From: Rugamonas rivuli
GTDB taxonomy: Bacteria; Pseudomonadota; Gammaproteobacteria; Burkholderiales; Burkholderiaceae_D
NCBI RefSeq assembly: GCF_009380165.1
Contig: NZ_WHUF01000005.1
Location: forward strand, 62,001-126,000
Direction of reading: 5' to 3'
DNA length: 64,000 nt
Position numbers and translations under genes: made by a program. The notes under the pieces are model-generated. The model saw only the letters and a list, made by a program, of their open reading frames with translations, was not told where the DNA came from and did no database searches. Each line of letters opens with the position of its first letter. The first letter of the stretch is position 1. This document shows positions 15,227 through 24,003 of this stretch, piece after piece.

Positions 15227-15883
15227 ATGCAGATCGATCACCTGTTCATCCGCGCCCGCGCCGGCGCACCGGAAGCCGAACAGCTGCGCGCCCTCGGCCT
15301 GGCCGAAGGTTCCGGCAACCGCCACCCCGGCCAGGGCACGGAGAACCGCCGCTTCTTCTTCCACAACGCCTTCCTCGAACTGCTGTGGATCGCCGATGAT
15401 GAAGAAGTGCGCAACGCGCAAACCAGCCCCACCCTGCTGGCCGAACGCCTGGCCGACGGCAGCCCGGCCTGCCCATTCGGCGTGTGCTTCCGCCCCAGCG
15501 GCAACGACAACGACAGCGCCCCCTTTCCGAGCTGGCAGTACGCGCCATCCTATCTGCCGCCCGGTATGCGTATCGACATCGGCGCGGACGCGACGGCATC
15601 GGAGCCGATGTGGTTCCACCTGCCCAAAGGCGTGGCGCCGGCCAGCTACGCCGAAGCGCGCCGCCAGCCCTTGCAGCACCCGGCCGGCGTCAACGCCATC
15701 ACCTCGGTGACGTTGACACTGCCGCCGCAAGCGCTGTCCGCACCGGCGCAAGCAGCTTGCCGCGACACCGGAATAACGCTGCGCGAAGGCGACGCCTACC
15801 TGATGGAAATCTGCTTCGACCACGGCGCGCAAGGCACAACGCACGACTGCCGCCCCGATCTGCCGCTGCTCCTGCACCTTTGA
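15227..15883 (+). CDS. Glyoxalase-like (VOC superfamily) domain protein
   Basis: 218 residues from ATG 15227. The opening strand MQIDHLFIRA with an early His, followed by GLAEGSGNRHPGQGTENRRFFF and the strand AFLELLWIADDEEV, is the pattern of glyoxalase-like VOC proteins, which use His and Glu as metal ligands to act on small oxygenated substrates. The C-terminal half (AITSVTLTLPP ... LMEICFDHGAQGTT) would be the second beta-alpha-beta-beta-beta module. The substrate cannot be told. Five bases downstream of the preceding small gene. Confidence 0.65.
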   Translation: MQIDHLFIRARAGAPEAEQLRALGLAEGSGNRHPGQGTENRRFFFHNAFLELLWIADDEEVRNAQTSPTLLAERLADGSPACPFGVCFRPSGNDNDSAPFPSWQYAPSYLPPGMRIDIGADATASEPMWFHLPKGVAPASYAEARRQPLQHPAGVNAITSVTLTLPPQALSAPAQAACRDTGITLREGDAYLMEICFDHGAQGTTHDCRPDLPLLLHL

Positions 15884-15884
15884 A

Positions 15885-15908
15885 TAAATAAACATTTTTG
15901 TTTACTTA
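15885..15908. promoter_or_regulatory. 24-base palindrome overlapping the MFS-gene -35 region
   Basis: TAAATAAACA, a TTTT spacer, and TGTTTACTTA form an inverted repeat with nine of ten base pairs matching. A weak -35 (TTTACT, 15901-15906) lies in its right arm and a weak -10 (TACAGT, 15924-15929) follows at 17 bases. This is an operator-like site, probably for the regulator encoded at the end of this operon. It could also act as a short terminator for the gene ending at 15883. Confidence 0.5.
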
Positions 15909-15958
15909 TGTGCCGTATGCGCCTACAGTAGCGCTACTGCCTCAATGGAACAAAGACG

Positions 15959-17185
15959 ATGAAAACACCCCTGCTGATCGGCGCCGCCTGCCTGCTGGCG
16001 CTGCTCTCGACGATAGGCGCGTCCCTGCCCTATCCCATCCTGCCGCCGCTGTTCGCCGCAGGCGTCAGCAATGGCCTGAACCAATTCCTCGGCCTGCCAC
16101 CCAAGCTGCTGTTCGGCCTGGCATTGACCATCAACCCGCTCGGCCTGCTGATCGGCTCCGCGCTGCTGGGCCCCATGTCCGACCGCTACGGCCGCCGCCC
16201 GGTGCTTCTGATCACCGCAGTCGGCGCCGCCATCGGCCATGCCGCGACGGCCTGCGCGCTGCTGCTGGAATCCTACCCGCTGTTCATCGTCGCCCGCTTC
16301 ATCACCGGTCTACTGGAAGGTAACGGCTCGGTGGCGCGCGCCATGCTGGCCGACCGCCTCGACGGCGACCTGCGCCGCAAAGCGCTGTCATGGCTGAACG
16401 GCGCCTTCTACATGGGCTGGTTGGCCGGACCTCTGCTGGCCGGCATTACGCTGGTGTGGGGCATCACCGTGCCGTTCTGGATCGCCGTGGCCGCGCTGCT
16501 GCTGGTGGCCGTGCTGGTGGCCGCAGTGCTGCCGGTCGAAGCACCATCCCTGGCGACCACCTCGTGGTGGCAGGTGGCCCGCGACCGCCATTCATTGAAC
16601 CTGCTGCGCGAACCGGACCTGCGCAACCTGTTCATCGTCACGCTGGCCTACACCTGCGGCGTGACGGCGTTCTACGAGTTCTATCCATTGTGGCTGGTCG
16701 AAGTGCCCGGCTTCGGCGCGCGCGGCATCGCCTGGACCACCGCCGCCATGTGCGCGGTGATGACCACCACCACCATGTTCGCCGGCCGCCCCTTCAAGGG
16801 CGAGCCGCTGCTGAGGGCCCGCCGCTTCGCGCTGATCACCGCCTCGCTCATCGGACTGCTCGCGGCCAGCAATGCCTGGATCGGCATCGCCGCCATCATC
16901 CTGTACGGCATACCGCATTCGATCTACAACGCCATCGTGCCCAACTGGTGTGCCGAGCGTTTCGGCGCACACGGACAAGGCGCCGTCATGGGCCTGATCT
17001 CTACCACCTTCTGCCTGGCCAATATCATCATGGCCCTGGTCGGCGCGGTGCTCACCCTGATCGATACGCGTTTGATCCTGGTGCTGGGCGCGATGCTGAC
17101 CGCGTGGTCGGCCTGGCGCATGCAGACCTGGCACGCCAGCATGGCCCGCGACGACCGCGACAAACTGGAAGGCGCGCTGCAATGA
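15959..17185 (+). CDS. MFS transporter
   Basis: 408 residues with twelve hydrophobic helices and the MFS motif A between helices two and three (GPMSDRYGRRPVLL). Helix five carries RFITGLLEGNGSVARAM, like the motif C region of drug:H+ antiporters of the DHA1 group. Substrate unknown. The stop overlaps the start of the next gene by four bases (ATGA), so it is translationally coupled to a cysteine-containing regulator and probably controlled by it through the palindrome at 15885. Confidence 0.82.
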   Translation: MKTPLLIGAACLLALLSTIGASLPYPILPPLFAAGVSNGLNQFLGLPPKLLFGLALTINPLGLLIGSALLGPMSDRYGRRPVLLITAVGAAIGHAATACALLLESYPLFIVARFITGLLEGNGSVARAMLADRLDGDLRRKALSWLNGAFYMGWLAGPLLAGITLVWGITVPFWIAVAALLLVAVLVAAVLPVEAPSLATTSWWQVARDRHSLNLLREPDLRNLFIVTLAYTCGVTAFYEFYPLWLVEVPGFGARGIAWTTAAMCAVMTTTTMFAGRPFKGEPLLRARRFALITASLIGLLAASNAWIGIAAIILYGIPHSIYNAIVPNWCAERFGAHGQGAVMGLISTTFCLANIIMALVGAVLTLIDTRLILVLGAMLTAWSAWRMQTWHASMARDDRDKLEGALQ

Positions 17186-17802
17186 ACACCGCCGAACAAA
17201 CGCTGTTCCTGCTGAAGACGCGCGGCCCGCAAACCGCGCAGCAGCTGGCCGGCCTGCTGGACCTGACCTCGATGGGCGCGCGCAGGCAGCTCGAATCGTG
17301 GCAGGAAAAAGGCTTGGTGACGTATGAAGAAGTGGCCGACAAGCCGGGCCGCCCGTCGCGGCGCTGGCTGCTGACCGACGCCGGCCACGCCCGCTTCCCC
17401 GACCGCCACGCCGACCTGACGCTGCAATTGATAGACCAAGTGCGCGGCCTGTTCGGCGACGCCGGCCTCGATAAGCTGATCGGCGCGCGCGAGGCGGCCA
17501 GCGAACAGCAATACCGCCAGCATCTGCAAGCGTCGGACACGCTGCCGCAACGCGTGGCGGCGCTGGTGCAGGCGCGCACCACGGAAGGCTATATGGCCGA
17601 AGTGGAAGCCCAGGACGATGGCAGCATGCTGCTGATCGAGAACCACTGCCCGATCTGCGCCGCCGCCCGCCAGTGCCAGAAATTCTGCCGCTCGGAGCTT
17701 GATGTGTTCCAGCGCGTGCTGGGCCCCGAGTGTTCGGTGGGCCGCGTCGAGCATATGCTCAACGGCGCCCGCCGCTGCGTCTACGTGATCAAGCCGCTCT
17801 AG
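17182..17802 (+). CDS. SufR-like (COG2345) transcriptional regulator
   Basis: 206 residues from ATG 17182, overlapping the MFS stop. The N-terminal winged helix (QTAQQLAGLLDLTSMGARRQ, then wing EEVADKPGRPSRRW) and the C-terminal cysteine motif (Cys156, Cys159, Cys165, Cys169 in HCPICAAARQCQKFC, later PECSVG) are those of the COG2345 group that includes the Fe-S cluster sensor SufR. Such proteins usually repress a neighbouring operon and release DNA when the cluster is lost. Four regular cysteines here support Fe-S or metal binding, but SufR itself keeps only some of them, so the ligand is inference. The 3' end overlaps the convergent GGDEF-EAL gene by 14 bases. Confidence 0.78.
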   Translation: MNTAEQTLFLLKTRGPQTAQQLAGLLDLTSMGARRQLESWQEKGLVTYEEVADKPGRPSRRWLLTDAGHARFPDRHADLTLQLIDQVRGLFGDAGLDKLIGAREAASEQQYRQHLQASDTLPQRVAALVQARTTEGYMAEVEAQDDGSMLLIENHCPICAAARQCQKFCRSELDVFQRVLGPECSVGRVEHMLNGARRCVYVIKPL

Positions 17803-20443
17803 CGTCGAGCAGCGCGGCCAGCGACGACCGGGGCGGCAATGCCTGGTTCAACAACAGCTGCCGCAGCTGCTCCGGAGGCAGCGGACGGCTGAACAGATAG
17901 CCCTGCATCTCGTCACAACCGTTCTGACGCAGGAAGGCGCGCTGCTGCTCGGTCTCCACGCCCTCGGCGATCACGCGCAGGCGCAGACGGTGCGCCAGAT
18001 CGATGATGGAACTGGCGATGGCTTCATCACCGTCGCTGCTCCCCAGATCGCGGACGAAGGACTTGTCGATCTTCAGGGTGCTGATCGGGAAGGACTTCAG
18101 CGCCGACAGGCTCGAATAGCCGGTGCCGAAATCGTCGATCGATAGCGACACTCCCATCGCCCGCACTTCCGCCATCTTGGCCACGGCCTGCTGCAGGTCG
18201 CGCATGATGACGCCTTCCGTCACCTCCAGCTCCAGCCATTCGGGCGCCAGGCCGCTGTCGGCCAGCGCCTGCGCTACGCGTTCCACCAACCGCTGTTCCT
18301 CGAACTGGCGCGGCGACACATTGACCGAGACCAGCATCGGAGCCAGGCCGGCATCCTGCCAGGCCCTGTTCTGACGGCAGGCGGTGCGCAGCACCCACTC
18401 GCCCAGTGCGACGATCATCCCGCTCTCCTCGGCCAGCGGGATGAATCGATCCGGCCCGATGCAGCCATGCTCCGGATGCTCCCAGCGCACCAACGCCTCG
18501 ACGCCGAAGATGCGGCCGGTGCGCAGGTCCACCTTGGGCTGGTACTCCAGGCGGAACTGGCCTTCGTCCAGCGCGCTGCGCAGGCCTTCCAGCATGACCA
18601 GCTTCTCTTCGATGCAGGCGTTCATCTCGCGGGTGTAAAACTGGCAGTTGTTCTTGCCCATGTCCTTGGCGCGGTACATGGCGGCGTCGGCGTGCATCAG
18701 CAGCGTATCGGCGTCGGCGCCGTCGTGCGGATAGACCGCCACGCCTATGCTGCAACTGACCTGTACATCCTGCCCGCTCAACGTGATAGGCGCCAGCACC
18801 GCCTCGCGCACGCGCTCCAGCACCGGCGCGGCGTCTGCGCCGTGGCGCGGCTCATTCAGCACCAGCACGAATTCGTCGCCGCCGAAACGGCCGACCATGT
18901 CGCCGGCACGCAGGCAGCCGCTCATGCGTTCGGCCACCACTTTCAGCAGCTCGTCGCCGGCGTTGTGTCCCAGGCCGTCGTTGACCAGCTTGAAACCATC
19001 GAGGTCGATAAACGCCACCAGCACCGAGCCGCCGTGGCGGCCCGCTTGCGTAATGGTCAGGCCGAGCCGGTCGGCGATCATGCTGCGGTTCGGCAGGCCG
19101 GTCAGCGTATCGTGGTGCGCCAGGTGCTGCATGCGCTCCTCGGCCAGCTTGCGCTCGCTGATGTCGCGCACGATGGCGACGATGCCGCCTTCGACCGGCA
19201 CCACCTGCTGGTGCAGCCAGCGCGCCCGCAGTTGCGGGATGCTGCTCTCCCATTCCTGTTCATGCACGCCACCGACCCGCGTCACGTGTACCAGATGCTC
19301 GAACATGCCGTTGTCGCGTGCCTGCGGCATCATGCCGCACAGCGTCATAAGGCGTAGCTGCTCCTTGGTGTAGCCGGTCATTTTCTCGGCGCGCGAGTTG
19401 GCGTCGACGAAGACGAAGTCGATGATCTCGCCGGCGATGTTGCGCACTTCGCGCATGACGAAGAAGGCATCCAGGCTGGCCGCCGAAGCCGCAGCATAGG
19501 TTTCCTGCGCGCGCCGCACGCGGGCGCGGTTGCGCGCACCTTGCCATGACCATAGCCACAGCAAGGCCGTGCTAATCACCAGCACCGTGCTGGCCACCGA
19601 GGCCTCCGCAATCTTCTCGCGGCGCTGGCGTTCGAATCCCGCCATCAGCTCCTTCTCCGCCAGGCCGACCACCACGTTCAACGCAATGCCGTGCAGCTCG
19701 CGCATGCCGCTGTAGCGCCGTACGCCGTCCATGACGGTGATCTCTCCGGCCATTTTTTCCATGCGCTGGCCGAAGGTCAGCTTGTCGCCGATGCGCAGCG
19801 AGCGCACCACGCCGTCGCCGCCCACCAGGCCGAGCATGCCGTGCTCGCCGAGACGGCTGCGCTCATAGCTGCTGGTGAAATAGGCAGGATCGGTTTCGAC
19901 GATGACGATGCCGGCGAAGTTGCCCGTATCGTCGTCCAGCCGGCGCGTAAAGTGCAAATGCCATTCGGTGTTGGCGGCGTCGCGCGTGGCGTGGCTGACG
20001 AAGGTGGCGCCGCTGTCGCGCTCCTGGTGGAACTTGAAATAGCTTTGATCGGCCACCGAAATCGGCAGCGCCTTGGGGTTGCTGGCGACGGTGAGGCCGT
20101 TGCGGTCGACGATGCTGACCACGAACACCACGCCCGGCGGCAGCAGGCCTTCGCGGCCCAGTTCCGGCAACGCGCCCAGCGCGCCCTTGCGTTCGACGGC
20201 GTACTTCAACACGCGCAGCGTCTGGTCGATGCCGTCCAGGCTGCGCGCCACCTGTGCCTCGTAGGTGCCCATCATTTCGCGCAGCGTATCGGTGGCGGCT
20301 TCGCGCGCATGCATGCGCTCGGCGTCGATCTCGTGGAAAGTCACCACCCAGATCGCCACCAGCAGCAGCAAGGCGAACAGCGGCAGCGAGAAGTGCGTAT
20401 CGAGTCCGCGCCTCAGCCAGCGCCGCAGTCTCCGGGTCTTCAT
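17789..20443 (-). CDS. Membrane GGDEF-EAL protein with periplasmic Cache sensor
   Basis: 884 residues. A first transmembrane helix (about 19-36), a periplasmic PDC/dCache-type sensor region (about 45-280), a second helix (about 283-300), a PAS domain (about 315-440), then GGDEF (GGDEF intact, 521-525) and EAL (intact, EALVRWEHP from 649; DDFGTGYSSL present). Both catalytic signatures are complete, so it could make and degrade cyclic di-GMP. It overlaps the upstream substrate-binding-like gene by four bases and is the last gene of a porin / binding protein / c-di-GMP enzyme operon, suggesting that its output is set by a periplasmic ligand. Very firm on domains, inferred on role. Confidence 0.9.
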   Translation of the reverse strand: MKTRRLRRWLRRGLDTHFSLPLFALLLLVAIWVVTFHEIDAERMHAREAATDTLREMMGTYEAQVARSLDGIDQTLRVLKYAVERKGALGALPELGREGLLPPGVVFVVSIVDRNGLTVASNPKALPISVADQSYFKFHQERDSGATFVSHATRDAANTEWHLHFTRRLDDDTGNFAGIVIVETDPAYFTSSYERSRLGEHGMLGLVGGDGVVRSLRIGDKLTFGQRMEKMAGEITVMDGVRRYSGMRELHGIALNVVVGLAEKELMAGFERQRREKIAEASVASTVLVISTALLWLWSWQGARNRARVRRAQETYAAASAASLDAFFVMREVRNIAGEIIDFVFVDANSRAEKMTGYTKEQLRLMTLCGMMPQARDNGMFEHLVHVTRVGGVHEQEWESSIPQLRARWLHQQVVPVEGGIVAIVRDISERKLAEERMQHLAHHDTLTGLPNRSMIADRLGLTITQAGRHGGSVLVAFIDLDGFKLVNDGLGHNAGDELLKVVAERMSGCLRAGDMVGRFGGDEFVLVLNEPRHGADAAPVLERVREAVLAPITLSGQDVQVSCSIGVAVYPHDGADADTLLMHADAAMYRAKDMGKNNCQFYTREMNACIEEKLVMLEGLRSALDEGQFRLEYQPKVDLRTGRIFGVEALVRWEHPEHGCIGPDRFIPLAEESGMIVALGEWVLRTACRQNRAWQDAGLAPMLVSVNVSPRQFEEQRLVERVAQALADSGLAPEWLELEVTEGVIMRDLQQAVAKMAEVRAMGVSLSIDDFGTGYSSLSALKSFPISTLKIDKSFVRDLGSSDGDEAIASSIIDLAHRLRLRVIAEGVETEQQRAFLRQNGCDEMQGYLFSRPLPPEQLRQLLLNQALPPRSSLAALLDARAA

Positions 20444-20868
20444 CGCACCACCAGCACGGTCTTGACGCTGGCGTCCAGCGCCGCGCGGTCGATGTAGCCG
20501 ATCATCGACGGATTCTCCGCCACCATCTTACGCACGGCGGCGCTGTTGGGCAGCTCGCGCGGCGGCTGGCCGCGGCCTGTGAACACCATCTTGGTCCAGT
20601 AAGCCTTCATCAGTGCCGGCGACTTGGCCGCCACCTTGCTGTAGAACTCATCGCGCAGCGGATTGCCGACCGGCTGGTCCAGCGCCATCGCTTCATCGCC
20701 GCCGGGGAAGCGGCCGGTCTGCGCCAGGAAAATGTCGGCCACCTGGTCGGCGCGCAGCGCCATCACCGGATTTTTTGCCGAGACGATGACCACCAGTTCG
20801 GCCGCGCCGGCATGGGCGCAGGCCAGCGCCAGCAGCAGCACTTGCAGTATCAAGCGGAGGATAGTCAT
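20440..20868 (-). CDS. Small periplasmic substrate-binding-like protein
   Basis: 142 residues with a signal peptide (MTILRLILQVLLLALACAHA) and one lobe of the PstS/phosphate-binding type: ELVVIVSAKNPVMALRADQVADIFL, then VFTGRGQPPRELPNSAAV and a C-terminal NPSMIGYIDRAAL. Half-size phosphate-binding-like proteins like this are common next to outer-membrane porins or sensor enzymes. There is no ABC transporter next to it, so transport is unlikely. It lies 11 bases downstream of the porin gene and overlaps the GGDEF-EAL start (ATGA). Most likely a ligand-sensing partner of that protein; inference. Confidence 0.75.
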   Translation of the reverse strand: MTILRLILQVLLLALACAHAGAAELVVIVSAKNPVMALRADQVADIFLAQTGRFPGGDEAMALDQPVGNPLRDEFYSKVAAKSPALMKAYWTKMVFTGRGQPPRELPNSAAVRKMVAENPSMIGYIDRAALDASVKTVLVVR

Positions 20869-20879
20869 GGCATCCTCCG

Positions 20880-22139
20880 TCAGAATACGAAATCGACCGA
20901 AGCGCTGATCACGCTGATCGGATGGCCGGACTGGAAGCCTGGCTGCACGTTGATGAAGGTACCGTTCGAGCCGCGCAGCGGCGTCAATCGGTCGTACTGC
21001 AGCTTGAGCGCGTAGTTGGCGCGCACGTCCCAGCGCAGGCCGGCGTTGATGCTGCGCTGGTGAGGAATCGTGGCCAGCATCTGGTTCAGGCCCGCGTTCA
21101 GCTGGGCGCCGGCAGCGGCTATCGGCGGCGGCAGGCCGCGCAAATCCAGGCCGTCGATACGGGCCGGCGTGCGCGAGCGCGACATCGCGTAACCGGCATA
21201 CGGCGTCAGGTCGCCATAGCGGTAGCCGGCGCTGAGGTAGGCGGCGGTCTTGTCGCCCAGGTAGGAACGGGCATTCATGCGCCCCACTTCGCCCATCAGG
21301 AACCAGGCGCCCGGATCGTAGCTGGCGCCCAGCGTGACCACGTCGGCGCGCTTGGCGTTGACGTCATAGCGCGCGGCCAACGCCATGCCCTGCGGCCCGA
21401 ACTGGTTCAAGCCGGCGAACAGTTCTCGCGCCAGGTTGACCGTCAGTTCGGTCGTCATTGCGCTGGCGCGCACGGTCAACGCGCCGCTGGTGGTGGTGTT
21501 GGAGAGGCCCGTCATCGCGCGCGCCGTGGCGTGCGCCTGCGGCGTCACTGCGATGTCGGTGCGGCCGAAAAAGACCTGGGTGACGTTGTGGACGCCCGCC
21601 GCGCTCCAGCGGTAGCTGGCGTCGATGCCGTCGCTGTTGCTGATCGGGATAGCGCCGTACAACTCGACCGGCGGCCGCACCCACGGCAGCGCATAGCCGG
21701 CCTTGCGGTAGTCGCCCGCCAGGAACAGCGGCAGCGCGATGCGCCCTACCCGCAGGTTCAGGTCCGGCGTGGCCTGGTATTTGATGTTGGCCCATTCGAC
21801 CATCGGCGCGTAGCCGCTTTGCAGCGTGCGCTCGGACACCACCTGCAGCACGGCCGACCATCGGCTGTTCAGGTTCAGGCCCAGTTGCATGCCCAGGCGG
21901 CTGTCGACGGTGGCGCTCCATTCGTGGCTGGCGCCGGCGTTGCCGGGATTGAGCACGTTGGCGGTGAAATCGGACTGGCTGTCGTTACTGTGCACGAAAC
22001 CCAGCGTGCCGTAGCCGCCAAAGGTCCACAGCGGCGCGGCGGCGGTGTCGTCGGCCTGCGCCATGGCGCAGGCCAGCATCGTCAAGCTAAAGGTCAACGC
22101 GACCCTGGCGGTGCGCAGCGGTGAAAAATCAACGGTCAT
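20880..22139 (-). CDS. Outer-membrane porin-like beta-barrel protein
   Basis: 419 residues from the ATG at 22139 (AGGAA just upstream), which restores a compact signal peptide ending CAMAQADD. The mature protein opens with LWTFGGYGTLGFVHS and alternates amphipathic strands to a C-terminal Phe (ISASVDFVF), the outer-membrane insertion signature. WSAVLQVVSERTLQ and LRVGRIALPLFL match the porin type often found in front of phosphate-binding-like sensor genes. First gene of the three-gene operon ending in the GGDEF-EAL protein. Substrate unknown. Confidence 0.78.
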   Translation of the reverse strand: MTVDFSPLRTARVALTFSLTMLACAMAQADDTAAAPLWTFGGYGTLGFVHSNDSQSDFTANVLNPGNAGASHEWSATVDSRLGMQLGLNLNSRWSAVLQVVSERTLQSGYAPMVEWANIKYQATPDLNLRVGRIALPLFLAGDYRKAGYALPWVRPPVELYGAIPISNSDGIDASYRWSAAGVHNVTQVFFGRTDIAVTPQAHATARAMTGLSNTTTSGALTVRASAMTTELTVNLARELFAGLNQFGPQGMALAARYDVNAKRADVVTLGASYDPGAWFLMGEVGRMNARSYLGDKTAAYLSAGYRYGDLTPYAGYAMSRSRTPARIDGLDLRGLPPPIAAAGAQLNAGLNQMLATIPHQRSINAGLRWDVRANYALKLQYDRLTPLRGSNGTFINVQPGFQSGHPISVISASVDFVF

Positions 22140-22217
22140 TCGTGGTTCCTGTCTGTCGTCTACATACGGCATGTTCTGCCAAGTGCACCGTGTTCAGGAC
22201 GCGCGAATACGCGAGCG

Positions 22218-22233
22218 CCGTCCGCAAGGACGG
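22218..22233 (+). other. Perfect six-base hairpin with GCAA loop
   Basis: CCGTCC, GCAA, GGACGG: a perfect stem closed by a GNRA loop when read on the plus strand. It lies in the 393-base gap (22140-22532) between the divergent porin operon and fur. On the minus strand it would sit in the porin leader. No riboswitch could be recognised around it. The rest of the gap is AT-rich towards fur. Confidence 0.3.
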
Positions 22234-22471
22234 GGAAAAACTCAACAAGGTGGGAAGGTCGCGGCTAACACGCGAGGCACGTGGCTAAGGCGCCGCTCCG
22301 AAGAACTGAATCGGATGCAGTCACTTTATACTGCCATACGGCAACTGTCGATGGATTAGAGCACAACACCAAAAAATCTATCGAAAAACCACGGATTTTA
22401 ATAATTAAATATTAATTTGCATAGCATCCAGCTATCGAATGTATTGTCTCGACGACCATCTTCCGAGACGG

Positions 22472-22500
22472 TTGCCAATAAAATAAATTCCATATATTAT
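22472..22500 (+). promoter_or_regulatory. Promoter of the Fur-family gene
   Basis: TTGCCA (22472-22477) and TATTAT (22495-22500) are 17 bases apart. The predicted transcription start, about 22507, lies inside the Fur box. Confidence 0.55.
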
Positions 22501-22519
22501 GAGAATAAGAATCATTATC
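22501..22519 (+). promoter_or_regulatory. Fur box
   Basis: Nineteen bases, GAGAATAAGAATCATTATC, match the Fur consensus at 16 of 19 positions. It sits between the -10 and the ribosome binding site (GGAG, 22525-22528) of the Fur-family gene, so bound Fe-Fur would block its own transcription. Confidence 0.75.
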
Positions 22520-22532
22520 ATTATGGAGATAC

Positions 22533-22985
22533 ATGGATATTCCTCAAGAGCTGCGCAAGCTCGGATTGAAAGCAACCCTGCCCCGCCTGCGCATACTGCA
22601 GCTGTTTCAGGAATCGAAAAGCAAGCACCTGAACGCGGATGACGTCTACCGCCTGCTGCATGCGGAGAACATCGACATGGGCCTGGCCACGGTGTACCGC
22701 GTGCTGATGCAGTTTGCCGATGCCGGCATCCTGATACGGCGGCATTTCGAATCGGTGGCCTCGGTGTTCGAGCTGAACGAAGGCGGCCACCACGACCACC
22801 TGATCTGCACCAACTGCGGCCGCATGGAGGAGTTCCTCGACGCCGAAATCGAGCAGCGCCAGGAGGCCGTGGCGCGCGAGCGTAATTTCGTGCTGCATGA
22901 GCACTCGCTGTCGCTGTATGGTTTCTGCGGCGACTGCGCCGGCACCATCAATCCGCTGGCGGGACGGAAGCTGCGGCGTTCTTGA
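22533..22985 (+). CDS. fur: Fur-family ferric uptake regulator
   Basis: 150 residues. DNA-binding winged helix (LGLKATLPRLRILQLFQ, then MGLATVYRVLMQF), the metal site GGHHDHLICTNCGRMEEF with the histidine cluster and first Cys pair, and a second Cys pair near the end (GFCGDCAG). These are the hallmarks of Fur, the iron-responsive dimeric repressor. A Fur box directly upstream supports autoregulation. It ends in an Arg-rich tail and may be a paralogue rather than the main housekeeping Fur of the genome, which I cannot see. Its last 38 bases overlap the convergent LysR gene. Confidence 0.88.
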   Translation: MDIPQELRKLGLKATLPRLRILQLFQESKSKHLNADDVYRLLHAENIDMGLATVYRVLMQFADAGILIRRHFESVASVFELNEGGHHDHLICTNCGRMEEFLDAEIEQRQEAVARERNFVLHEHSLSLYGFCGDCAGTINPLAGRKLRRS

Positions 22986-23865
22986 ACAACGCGTCGACGA
23001 AGTCGACAAACACCGCGACGCGGGCGGCGCGCTGGTGCCGCTGTTGGTACAGCACCGACACATCCGGCCCCGGCGCCTGCCACTGCTCCAGCAGCGGCAC
23101 CAGCGCGCCGCTGCGCAGCGGCTCGATCAGCGACACGGACAGGTGCTGCACCACGCCTCCGCCCTGCACCGCCATCTCGATCAGCGATTCCACGTGGTCC
23201 ATCGCCACTGCGCCGCGCGGCATGCTGGTGAAGGGTTGGCCGTCCTGCTGGAAGGTCCACGGCCGCAGCTGGCGGGCCTTGGGATAGACGAAGTTCAGGC
23301 AAGGGAGATCGTTCAGTTCATCCGGATGCCGCGGCCGTCCGTGGCGAGCGATGAAGTCCGGCGAGGCGCAGCAGATGTAGCGGTTCTTGAAAACGCTGCG
23401 CGCCACCAGGCCGGAATCGGGTAGTTCGCCGATGCGCAGCATGACGTCCACGCCCTCGTCCACCATGTCGATCAGGCGGTCGGTGGCCGTCAGGCGCACG
23501 CTCAGTTCCGGGTACGCCGCCAGGAAGCGCGGCAAGGCCGGCGCCACGAACTGACGCGCCAATATGCCGGGCATGTCCACCCTCAGGCTGCCGCGCGGCG
23601 TCTGATGGGCGTCGCTCATACTGCTTTCCAGTTCATCCATCTCCGCCAGCAGGACACGCGCCTGCTCCACGCAGCGACGGCCTTCGTCGGTCAGCGACAT
23701 GCTGCGCGTGGTGCGGTTCAGCAGCTTGACGCCGAAGTGCGCCTCCAGCACGCCGATCTGGTGGGTCACGGACGATGTCGAAATCCCGAGCTTGGCCGCA
23801 GCGCGGCTGAAGCCTCCTGCATCGACGACGGCGCAAAACACCTTCAGTGCATCCAGACGGTCCAC
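22948..23865 (-). CDS. LysR-family regulator, divergent from an oxidoreductase
   Basis: 305 residues starting at GTG 23865 behind GGGAGA. N-terminal LysR helix-turn-helix (MDRLDALKVFCAVVDAGGFS, RAAAKLGISTSSVTHQIGVLE) and a periplasmic-binding-like effector domain (PRGSLRVDMPGILARQFV). This is the AaeR/DmlR-like subgroup. It is divergent from the medium-chain dehydrogenase gene at 24004 and most likely controls it; LysR regulators typically bind the shared intergenic region and respond to a metabolite. The 3' end overlaps the Fur-family gene. Confidence 0.88.
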   Translation of the reverse strand: MDRLDALKVFCAVVDAGGFSRAAAKLGISTSSVTHQIGVLEAHFGVKLLNRTTRSMSLTDEGRRCVEQARVLLAEMDELESSMSDAHQTPRGSLRVDMPGILARQFVAPALPRFLAAYPELSVRLTATDRLIDMVDEGVDVMLRIGELPDSGLVARSVFKNRYICCASPDFIARHGRPRHPDELNDLPCLNFVYPKARQLRPWTFQQDGQPFTSMPRGAVAMDHVESLIEMAVQGGGVVQHLSVSLIEPLRSGALVPLLEQWQAPGPDVSVLYQQRHQRAARVAVFVDFVDALFKNAAASVPPAD

Positions 23866-24003
23866 GGTTTCTCCCTGTTTGATAAGGCGATTCTAGCCTG
23901 ATTATTCACGATTCCGGGATACTGAATGCGGCGGCGCCCACTTTTTCGCGCAGCCGTGCGGCCGCAGAATAGCTCCATCAACCAACCATCAAGGAGCAGC
24001 ACC

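Noticed and set aside
22140..22532. GEMM (c-di-GMP) or cobalamin riboswitch in front of the porin operon
   Set aside because: The conserved cores of these riboswitches were looked for on both strands and not found.
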